In this document: one piece after another, positions 6,375 to 12,414 of the stretch
Numbering within the stretch: the first letter of the stretch is position 1
How the letters are laid out: the number at the start of each line of letters is the position of its first letter
DNA from: JAVBLG01 sp031553655
Lineage (GTDB): Bacteria > Desulfobacterota > Desulfovibrionia > Desulfovibrionales > Desulfovibrionaceae
Assembly (NCBI GenBank): GCA_031553655.1
Contig: JAVBLG010000122.1
Coordinates: 1 to 12,414 of the forward strand
Reading direction: 5' to 3'
DNA: 12,414 bases
The notes under the pieces: model-generated
Database searches by the model: none
What the model was told of the DNA's origin: nothing
Seen by the model: the letters and a program-made list of their open reading frames with translations, nothing else
Translations under genes and position numbers: made by a program

Positions 6375-7754
6375 ATGAGTCCCATAAAAATTTACTTAGC
6401 TGAGGCCAGGCACCTCTGGAGGCTGACCTGGCCTGTTTTTCTGGCCCAGATTTCCCAAACGGGCATGGCCGTTACCGACACTGTTATGACCGGCCATCAC
6501 AGCGCGGCCGACATGGCCGCCGTGGCTCTGGCCGTGTCTATATGGCACCCGGTTAGTCTGTTCGGCCTGGGCTGTTTACTGGCCATATCGCCGCTCACCG
6601 CCCAGCTGGTCGGCGCGGGCAGAAGTCTGGAAACTCCGGCGCTGTTCCGTCAGGGACTATGGGTGGCCATGCTGCTGTGCGTGCCTCTGATGCTGTTCAT
6701 GCAATGGGTGTCGCACCAACTTGGCGCTTTTGGAGTGGAGCCGCATCTGGCCGAGCTTGGCGGCGGCTTTTTGCGCTGCATCATGTGGGGCATGCCCGGC
6801 CTGTTTATTTTCATTGTGTCGCGCGGCATAGTGGAAGGCCACGCCCGCACCCGTCCGGCCATGGTTATAGGCCTCGTGGCTCTGATCTCCCTGATTCCAC
6901 TGAACTATGTATTCATTTACGGCAAATTGGGTGTGCCCGCATTTGGCGCCATAGGCTGCGGCATTGTCACGGCGGTTATTTTCTGGCTGATGGCCGTGTG
7001 CATGTTGTGGTATGTGTTACATTCGAACGAATTTAAACACTTGCGGCCCTTTTTCCATCCCATGCATTTCGACTGGAAAATTATAAAGCGCATTCTTCAG
7101 GTTGGGGTTCCCGGGGCTTTGGCCATAGTTTTTGAAGTGTCACTTTTCGCCCTCACCGCCATTTTGCTGGCTCCCCTGGGCACTACCACAGTTGCCGGGC
7201 ATCAGGTGGCCATCAATTTTTCAGCCTTGCTGTTCATGGTGCCCATGTCTCTGGGTATAACCTCCACTATACGAGTAGGGCAGAAATTGGGGGCTGGAGA
7301 TCAACGCGGGGCGCAACGAGTGGCTCGTACCGCTCTGGTCATAGGGTTGTGCGCGGCCTGCGTGAACGCCATATGGGTGGTGGCTCTGCGCCGTGAAATA
7401 GTGCTGATGTACAATGACGAAATAGCGGTGGTAGCCCTGGCTTCACAACTGCTGATTTTTGCGGCGGCTTTTCAATTTATAGATGCCCTACAATGCATTT
7501 CTGTTGGTATATTAAGAGGATATAATGACACCAAAATGATTTCGGGCATGTGCTTCACCGCCTATTTTCTGGTTGGCCTGCCACTGGGCTTTGCCCTGGC
7601 CCGCACTTCGTTTCTGGGTGGGCCGCACGGCGCGCACGGATTCTGGGTGTCTTATGTGGTGGCCCTGAGCATGGCGTCGCTATGTCTGATGTGGCGCATA
7701 CGCTATTTACATGCTATGGATATGGACAGGATCAGAAACACGTTTTTGAAATAA
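6375..7754 (+). CDS. MATE family multidrug/Na+ antiporter (NorM/MdtK type)
   Basis: Predicted inner-membrane exporter that uses a cation gradient to expel cationic drugs or metabolites; the true substrate cannot be read from sequence. The 459 residues match the usual family length and form two similar six-helix halves. The first half has TDTVMTGHHSAADMAAVAL (34-52) and PLTAQLVGAGR (73-83). The second has VFEVSLFAL (252-260) and VAGHQVAINFSALLFMVPM (273-291). Asp35 and Glu254 correspond by context to charged residues important for ion coupling in NorM proteins, and an Asp in FQFIDALQ is also kept. The ATG at 6375 gives a normal NorM-like N-terminus, though only a weak GAAG-type ribosome site precedes it. 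The stop is 38 bp before hupD on the same strand, so read-through is likely, but no functional link to hydrogenase is implied. Confidence 0.93.
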   Translation: MSPIKIYLAEARHLWRLTWPVFLAQISQTGMAVTDTVMTGHHSAADMAAVALAVSIWHPVSLFGLGCLLAISPLTAQLVGAGRSLETPALFRQGLWVAMLLCVPLMLFMQWVSHQLGAFGVEPHLAELGGGFLRCIMWGMPGLFIFIVSRGIVEGHARTRPAMVIGLVALISLIPLNYVFIYGKLGVPAFGAIGCGIVTAVIFWLMAVCMLWYVLHSNEFKHLRPFFHPMHFDWKIIKRILQVGVPGALAIVFEVSLFALTAILLAPLGTTTVAGHQVAINFSALLFMVPMSLGITSTIRVGQKLGAGDQRGAQRVARTALVIGLCAACVNAIWVVALRREIVLMYNDEIAVVALASQLLIFAAAFQFIDALQCISVGILRGYNDTKMISGMCFTAYFLVGLPLGFALARTSFLGGPHGAHGFWVSYVVALSMASLCLMWRIRYLHAMDMDRIRNTFLK

Positions 7755-7792
7755 AAAATAGTCTCATATTCTATCCTGAAAAGGAGCAATGA

Positions 7793-8266
7793 ATGTCGAA
7801 ACTCCTGGTAATGGGCATAGGCAACATGCTGCTGTCCGACGAGGGCGTGGGGGTTTTTGCCGCGCAGGAACTCATGAAAGAAAATCTGCCGGAAAATGTC
7901 ACGGTTGTGGAAGCCGGAACCTTTACCCATGACGTGTTTTACATGTTTGAGGGGTATGACGCGGTGCTGATTCTCGACGTGCTGCACGCCGGGGGCAAGG
8001 TGGGCGACATTTACCGTCTGGACGAAAGCGCTCTTGTTGATAATGAAAAGCAGCGCCTTTCGCTGCATGACATTGACCTCATTGACTCTTTACGTATGGC
8101 TGAGCTTTTATACGGCAAGAAGCCGTCGCTTGTGGTTGTGGGCATTGAGCCTTATGATTATACTACTTGGAACGTGGGACTGACCCCCGTGCTTCAGGAG
8201 CGTTTCGCGGCCTATATGGACGCGGCGCGCAAAGAGATCGCCGCCATTACGGCCGCGCAAAATTGA
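7793..8266 (+). CDS. hupD: [NiFe]-hydrogenase maturation endopeptidase, HupD/HyaD/HybD type
   Basis: Cytosolic protease that clips the C-terminal peptide from a [NiFe]-hydrogenase large subunit once nickel is inserted. The 157-residue protein has the family start LVMGIGNMLLSDEGVGV (residues 5-21). Candidate nickel-sensing ligands are Glu17, Asp62 (in LILDVLHAGG) and His92 (in SLHDIDL), the same spacing as Glu16, Asp62 and His93 of E. coli HybD. VVVGIEPYDY (114-123) is also typical. The ATG at 7793 has a strong AAGGAG site 6 nt upstream. It lies 38 bp after the MATE gene and 69 bp before hypC, forming a small maturation pair. The structural subunits are not in the window, so its target is unknown. 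The symbol follows common usage for this group. Confidence 0.95.
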   Translation: MSKLLVMGIGNMLLSDEGVGVFAAQELMKENLPENVTVVEAGTFTHDVFYMFEGYDAVLILDVLHAGGKVGDIYRLDESALVDNEKQRLSLHDIDLIDSLRMAELLYGKKPSLVVVGIEPYDYTTWNVGLTPVLQERFAAYMDAARKEIAAITAAQN

Positions 8267-8284
8267 AACCGTACGGTTCAAAAC

Positions 8285-8316
8285 AATTATCCGCCGTCCG
8301 GCGGTAAAAAATAATT
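8285..8316. other. Hairpin between hupD and hypC
   Basis: AATTAT (8285-8290) and ATAATT (8311-8316) flank a GC hairpin CCGCC-GTCC-GGCGG (8291-8304), followed by a run of A's instead of T's. Just upstream is a perfect 12-bp palindrome AACCGTACGGTT (8267-8278), right after the hupD stop. These could modulate the hupD/hypC ratio by RNA stability; they do not look like a standard terminator. Confidence 0.4.
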
Positions 8317-8335
8317 CGGATATCGGGGAAACATC

Positions 8336-8587
8336 ATGTGCCTGGCAATACCCGCGCAAATAATGGAATTTAAGGAAGAAGGCATGGCCAGGGTTCGCGT
8401 TGGCGAAAGCCAGACTTACCTCAACGCCTCTGTAATGCTCCTGCCCGAAGAAGTTCAGGTGGGAGACTACCTCATTGTACATGCCGGTTTCGCCATCCAC
8501 AAGGTGGACAAAGGCGAGGCCGAGGAAACGCTGAAGATCCTCCGTGAGATGGCGGAGGTGCTTGAAGGCCAACCCGCCGGTTTTTAA
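8336..8587 (+). CDS. hypC: Hydrogenase assembly chaperone HypC/HybG family
   Basis: Small cytosolic chaperone that, with HypD, carries the Fe(CN)2CO unit and delivers it to the hydrogenase large-subunit precursor. The 83-residue product begins MCLAIPAQI, with the invariant Cys2 that binds the iron unit and the precursor, and contains VGDYLIVHAGFAIHKVD (42-58), whose His49 corresponds to the conserved histidine of E. coli HypC. A GGGGA ribosome site precedes the ATG. It follows hupD in the same direction and probably belongs to the same transcript. Its TAA stop overlaps the first bases of the large palindromic element that follows, which likely ends the transcript. Confidence 0.96.
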   Translation: MCLAIPAQIMEFKEEGMARVRVGESQTYLNASVMLLPEEVQVGDYLIVHAGFAIHKVDKGEAEETLKILREMAEVLEGQPAGF

Positions 8588-8715
8588 AAAAGGCCGTAGC
8601 TTGCTCCCTGGACTGCGTCAAACGGTCAATTTGGTCCAGGGATGAACCAAAGAGTTCTATCCCTGGACCAAATTGACCGTTTTCCTTGCCAAGAAACAAA
8701 CTACGGCCTTTTTTT
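8586..8715. terminator. 130-bp double palindrome C: core-family element and likely hypC terminator
   Basis: Outer arms AAAAAAGGCCGTAG (8586-8599) and CTACGGCCTTTTTT (8701-8714) are perfectly complementary over 14 bp. The right one ends in a T-run, as an intrinsic terminator would, though the enclosed segment is over 100 nt. Inside is a perfect 24-bp stem, 8620-8643 with 8659-8682, extended by GAAC/GTTC around the loop CAAAGA. Before it lies ACTGCGTCAAAC, after it TTTTCCTTG, as in the other core-family elements. TCCCTGGAC at 8605-8613 can instead pair with GTCCAGGGA at 8634-8642, giving an alternative fold. The left outer arm overlaps the hypC stop codon. Termination is inferred; the symmetry would serve both strands. 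Confidence 0.78.
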
Positions 8716-8759
8716 AACGTGGCACTATAGAAAATTAAATATTCTTAACGCATTTCAAA

Positions 8760-8884
8760 GTAACGGCTCAGTTTGCCGTCAGACAAGAAAGGTGAAGTTT
8801 TTACGATGGGGGATAGGCCTCTTTGGGCCATCCCCCGGAGGAAAAACAAGCCTGACGCAGTATCACGGCAAACTCAGCCGTTAC
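8760..8884. repeat. 125-bp palindromic element, copy B (dnaE leader)
   Basis: Same length and orientation relative to the downstream gene as copy A. The 20-bp ends pair at 19 of 20 with the same C·C mismatch at position 10. Position 12 and its partner at 114 are G-C here and A-T in copy A, a compensatory change. The inner stem GGGGGAT/ATCCCCC with GGCC pairs at the tip is kept, while the outer part of the inner arm has decayed (TTTTTACGAT against GGAGGAAAAA). It ends only 10 bp before the dnaE ATG, directly next to the ribosome site GGAG (8886-8889), so any dnaE mRNA started upstream carries it in its leader. The 44 AT-rich bases between elements C and B could hold the dnaE promoter, but I see no good box pair. 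Confidence 0.88.
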
Positions 8885-8894
8885 CGGAGAAAAA

Positions 8895-11800
8895 ATGTCG
8901 GAGTTTGTGCACCTGCACTGCCATACGGAATATAGTCTGCTGGACGGAGCCATACGCATAAAGGATCTTTGCGCCAGAGCCAAAGATTACGGCATGCCCG
9001 CGGCAGCCATAACCGACCACGGCAACATGTTCGGCGCGGCCTATTTTTATTCCTACTGCAAAGATTACGGAATAAAGCCGTTGATCGGCAGTGAGGTCTA
9101 TGTTTGCGCCGATCATACCGACCGCGAGTCGGATCTGGCCAGAGTGCGCCATCATTTGGTACTGCTGGCCAAAAATGAAATTGGCTACCGCAATCTGCTC
9201 AAACTGGTGAGCCGGGGTTTTCTGAACGGTTTTCACTACAAGCCGCGCTTGGACAAGCCCATGCTGCGCGACCATTCCGAAGGGTTGATCGCCCTTTCGG
9301 CCTGCATAGCCGGCGAAATACCCAGGGCTCTGCGCAAAGAGGGCATGGACCGCGCCCTGGAACTGGCCCGAGAATACGAAAGCATATATCCGGGTAATTT
9401 TTATCTGGAAATACAGTCCAACGGCCTGAAAGAGCAGGAAGAAGCCAATGCCGGACTGCTTGAGCTGGCCCAGGCCACTGGCCTGCCCCTGATCGCCACC
9501 AACGACTGCCATTATCTCGAAGCCTCCGACGTGGACGCCCACGACATCCTGCTGTGCATCCAGACCCAGACCACCATAGACGACCCCAAGCGCTACCGCT
9601 TCGACACCAGAGAGCTTTACTACAAAAGCCCGGAAGAAATGTATGACAGCTTCAGCCATGTGCCCGAAGCACTGTCCAACAGCCTGCGCATCGCCGAAGA
9701 ATGTAATCTGGAACTGCATTTCGACAAAAACTACTTCCCGGTTTACGAGCTGCCGCCGGAAATGACCCTGGCCACGGAATTTCGCCGTTTAGCCGAAGAC
9801 GGCCTGGACAAACGCCTGGAGCATCATCCGGAAAAAGAAACTATGGATCAGGGAGCCTACAGAAAACGTCTGGAAAATGAAATTTCCATGATCGTTAACA
9901 TGGGGTTCGCGGGGTATTTCCTCATCGTGCAGGATTTTATCAACTGGGCAAAAAACAGCGGTATTCCCGTGGGGCCGGGACGCGGTTCGGCCGCCGGCTC
10001 CCTGGTGGCCTACGCCCTGCGCATAACCAACCTCGACCCCCTGCCCTACAACCTGCTTTTCGAACGCTTTTTGAACAGCGAGCGCGTGTCCATGCCCGAT
10101 ATCGACGTGGACTTCTGCGAACGCCGCCGCACTGAAGTGATCAGGTATGTTACGGAAAAATACGGCGAAGATTCCGTGGCCCAGATCACTACATTCGGAA
10201 AAATGAAGGCTAAAGCCGTGGTGCGCGACGTGGGGCGGGCCTTGGGCTTTTCCGTGTCCGAGGTCGATCGCATTGCCAAGCTGGTTCCGGCCGATCTGAA
10301 AATGACCGTGAAAAAGGCCCTGGCCGAAGAACCGGCCCTGAACGAAATGTATCAGAACGACCTGCGTGTGAAGAGGCTCATTGATACCTCCATGCGCCTG
10401 GAAGGGCTTTCGCGCCACGCCTCCACCCACGCGGCCGGGGTGGTCATATCCGACAAGGCCATGCACGAGTACCTGCCGCTGTACAGGGGAAAACGGGGCG
10501 AAATTGTCACCCAGTTCGACATGAAAATGGTGGAAAAAGTCGGGCTGGTCAAATTCGACTTTCTCGGTCTGCGCACCATGACCCTGATTCAGGATACCCT
10601 CGACGCCATCACCCGCCAGGGTTTCACCGCTCCGGATCTGGACACCCTGCCCCTTACCGACGCGGCCACCTATGAAATGTACGCCAAGGGCGACACCGAC
10701 GGCATCTTTCAAGTGGAAAGCCAGGGCATGCGCCAATATCTGCGCCGCCTCAAACCCAATTGCTTTGAAGATCTCATAGCCATGCTGGCCCTGTACCGTC
10801 CCGGTCCCCTTGGATCGGGCATGGTGGACGAATTCATAAAGCGCAAACACGGCGAAACCGAAGTCACCTACCCCCTGCCCTCACTGGAAAGCTGCCTCAA
10901 AGATACCTACGGAGTAATCGTCTACCAGGAACAGGTGATGCAAATCGCCCAGATTGCCGCCGGCTACACTCTGGGCGGGGCCGACCTGCTGCGCCGGGCC
11001 ATGGGCAAGAAAAACCCCGAAGCCATGGCCAAGGAACGCTCCAAATTTGTTTCCGGAGCTACGGAACGGGGCACTGCGGAAAAAGACGCCAACGATGTTT
11101 TCGACTTGATGGAAAAATTCGCCGAATACGGCTTCAACAAGTCGCATTCGGCCGCCTATGCCCTTATTTCCTATCATACGGCCTATCTGAAGCGCCACCA
11201 TAAGGTGGAATTCATGGCCGCCCTGCTCACCTCGGAAATGAGCAACCAGGACAAGCTGCTCAAATATGTGGCCGCCTGCAAGGATATGGACATAGAGGTG
11301 CAGCCGCCCTCGGTAAACGCAGGCTTGCGCGAGTTCAGCGCCCGCGAAGGCAAGGTGGTTTTCGGCCTCGGCGGCATCAAGAACGTGGGCGATGAAGCCA
11401 TCAAAGATATTGTTAAGGTCAGGGAAGAAGACGGCGAATTCACAAGCTTTCTGGATCTGGCCTGCCGCGTGAATTTGCGCAAGGTCACCAAGCGTGTTTT
11501 CGAGTCGTTGATCAAAGGCGGGGCGCTCGACTGCTTCAGTGTAAGCCGAGCCGCGCTGCTGGCCTCGCTGGACCTGGTGGTGGCCAGAGCTCAGAAAAAA
11601 GCCAAAGAAAAAGGCTCGGGCCAGATATCGTTGCTGTCCATGACCCCGGCCGCGCCCACAGTATCTTCCGGCATAGGTTTCGACTGCCCCGAGGGCAAAA
11701 TAATTGAAATGGAACCGGAAGAAAAAATGGCCATGGAAAAGGAAGCTTTGGGCTTCTACCTCACCAGCCATCCCTTGCAGCCCTACAGAAGACACATGGA

Positions 11801-12365
11801 TCGCCTGGGTCTGGTGCCGTTTGAAGAATTGCTGGAATTTTCGCCCAATACAGAGTTCAAGGCAGCCGTACTGGTTACCGCCTGTAAGGAATGGCAAACC
11901 AAAAAAGGCACACGCATGGCCTTTGTAACCCTGGAAGACCTCACCGGCCAGGCTGAAATTACCTTCTTCCCCGAGCTTTATGCGGAAAAAAAGGAATTGA
12001 TCAAGTCGGGCCAGCCCCTGATGATCGAGGCTCGCCTCGACGGGCGCGACACCGAATCTTACGGAAACGGTGACGAAGAAGAGGAAGACGCTCCGCGCAC
12101 CTTAAAATTTTTGGCCAAAAACGTGCATAGCCTGGCCGAAGCCTGCGCCTCAAGCCAGGCTCCGCTGGATTTACTCATACCCCGCGAAAAGCTTGACGAA
12201 ACAAGTATATTGGCCTTAAAAGCCATTCTGGAAAAGCACAACGGCTCGGTGGAAGTGCGCGTCATTGTGTGTCTCGACGGCTGCCAATGTCATCTGGCCC
12301 TGAACGAATGCAACGTATCCCCAAGTCCGGCGCTCGAGCGCGAATTAGCCGCCTGGGCCGGGTAA
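8895..12365 (+). CDS. dnaE: DNA polymerase III subunit alpha DnaE
   Basis: Replicative DNA polymerase catalytic subunit; 1156 residues against 1160 in E. coli. Residues 1-210 are the PHP domain (HLHCHTEYSLLDG at 6-18, ITDHGN at 39-44, ATNDCHY at 201-207). Its candidate metal ligands His8, His10, Asp17, His42, Glu67, His86 or His87, Cys137, Asp204 and His206 all appear present. The polymerase core has VGPGRGSAAGSLVAY (359-373), the acidic pair Asp402/Asp404 in PDIDVDF, and the third catalytic Asp555 in KFDFLGLRT. Residues 910-914 (QISLL) are a likely sliding-clamp motif, and an OB-fold region follows (about 1000-1050). The ATG at 8895 has GGAG 5 nt upstream. It stands alone between palindromic element B and a downstream terminator, so it is probably monocistronic. 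No frameshift or truncation is seen. Confidence 0.98.
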   Translation: MSEFVHLHCHTEYSLLDGAIRIKDLCARAKDYGMPAAAITDHGNMFGAAYFYSYCKDYGIKPLIGSEVYVCADHTDRESDLARVRHHLVLLAKNEIGYRNLLKLVSRGFLNGFHYKPRLDKPMLRDHSEGLIALSACIAGEIPRALRKEGMDRALELAREYESIYPGNFYLEIQSNGLKEQEEANAGLLELAQATGLPLIATNDCHYLEASDVDAHDILLCIQTQTTIDDPKRYRFDTRELYYKSPEEMYDSFSHVPEALSNSLRIAEECNLELHFDKNYFPVYELPPEMTLATEFRRLAEDGLDKRLEHHPEKETMDQGAYRKRLENEISMIVNMGFAGYFLIVQDFINWAKNSGIPVGPGRGSAAGSLVAYALRITNLDPLPYNLLFERFLNSERVSMPDIDVDFCERRRTEVIRYVTEKYGEDSVAQITTFGKMKAKAVVRDVGRALGFSVSEVDRIAKLVPADLKMTVKKALAEEPALNEMYQNDLRVKRLIDTSMRLEGLSRHASTHAAGVVISDKAMHEYLPLYRGKRGEIVTQFDMKMVEKVGLVKFDFLGLRTMTLIQDTLDAITRQGFTAPDLDTLPLTDAATYEMYAKGDTDGIFQVESQGMRQYLRRLKPNCFEDLIAMLALYRPGPLGSGMVDEFIKRKHGETEVTYPLPSLESCLKDTYGVIVYQEQVMQIAQIAAGYTLGGADLLRRAMGKKNPEAMAKERSKFVSGATERGTAEKDANDVFDLMEKFAEYGFNKSHSAAYALISYHTAYLKRHHKVEFMAALLTSEMSNQDKLLKYVAACKDMDIEVQPPSVNAGLREFSAREGKVVFGLGGIKNVGDEAIKDIVKVREEDGEFTSFLDLACRVNLRKVTKRVFESLIKGGALDCFSVSRAALLASLDLVVARAQKKAKEKGSGQISLLSMTPAAPTVSSGIGFDCPEGKIIEMEPEEKMAMEKEALGFYLTSHPLQPYRRHMDRLGLVPFEELLEFSPNTEFKAAVLVTACKEWQTKKGTRMAFVTLEDLTGQAEITFFPELYAEKKELIKSGQPLMIEARLDGRDTESYGNGDEEEEDAPRTLKFLAKNVHSLAEACASSQAPLDLLIPREKLDETSILALKAILEKHNGSVEVRVIVCLDGCQCHLALNECNVSPSPALERELAAWAG

Positions 12366-12374
12366 TTATTATGT

Positions 12375-12414
12375 TGGGGAGGGGGAAAGGAACTTTTTGA
12401 AAAAAGTTCCTTTC
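12375..12414 (+). terminator. Intrinsic terminator after dnaE (cut by window end)
   Basis: GAAAGGAACTTTT (12385-12397) pairs perfectly with AAAAGTTCCTTTC (12402-12414) around TGAA. A G-rich run GGGGAGGGGG (12376-12385) stands before it, so the stem probably goes on beyond the window with a matching C-rich run. It starts just after the dnaE stop. Confidence 0.8.

Noticed and set aside
8719..8735. Sigma-54 promoter upstream of dnaE (TGGCAC)
   Set aside because: The -24-like TGGCAC is not followed by the needed GC element at -12; the following bases are AT-only.
5062..8884. Composite transposon bounded by the two 125-bp copies
   Set aside because: The copies are in direct orientation and enclose only housekeeping-type genes (mqnD, MATE, hupD, hypC) with no transposase or composition shift; independent insertions are a simpler reading.

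Overview
The window looks like part of the chromosome of a sulfate-reducing deltaproteobacterium, most likely in the Desulfovibrionaceae. This is inferred from moderately GC-rich genes, menaquinone made by the futalosine route, [NiFe]-hydrogenase maturation genes, and a G-run/AAAGGAAC-type terminator. It is not proven by any marker here. No rRNA, tRNA, CRISPR array, transposase, integrase or phage gene was seen.

Layout: (1) 1-1745 (+) is the 3' part of a phosphate-transporter permease gene in which PstC and PstA are one polypeptide. (2) 1774-5023 (-) holds mqnA and a long gene encoding MqnE and MqnC as one two-domain radical SAM protein. mqnD (5217-6011, +) is divergent from them. Together these give four of the futalosine-pathway activities: MqnA makes 3-enolpyruvyl-benzoate from chorismate, MqnE makes aminofutalosine, MqnC cyclises dehypoxanthine futalosine, and MqnD releases 1,4-dihydroxy-6-naphthoate. 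The nucleosidase (MqnB/MTAN) and the late prenylation, decarboxylation and methylation genes are not here. (3) 6012-6374 is a gene-free stretch full of inverted repeats. (4) 6375-8587 (+) holds a NorM-type MATE exporter, a HupD-type hydrogenase maturation protease and HypC. (5) 8895-12365 (+) is dnaE, the replicative polymerase alpha subunit, followed by a terminator cut by the window edge.

The least ordinary content is in the intergenic DNA. Two 125-bp copies of a palindromic element (5062-5186 and 8760-8884, roughly 85% identical) sit just upstream of mqnD and dnaE. Their 20-bp terminal inverted repeats carry a compensatory A-T to G-C change and the same unpaired C·C position. Two more elements, downstream of mqnD (about 6016-6112) and of hypC (8586-8715), share the same inner core in the opposite orientation: an ACTGCGTCA-like box, then two arms of about 24 bp around a GGGATGgcCCAAAgAGgcCTATCCC-type tip. 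A fifth, unrelated palindrome (6126-6267) closes over four smaller hairpins. I interpret the first four as one family of small dispersed palindromic elements (MITE-like, or structured RNA). At least one copy seems to serve as a terminator. No mobilising gene is visible and I could not search for other copies.

The two gene fusions (pstC-pstA and mqnE-mqnC) are the other points of interest. Both join proteins that act together in one complex or pathway, and both have low-complexity linkers. The mqnEC linker also carries a small hairpin read in frame.
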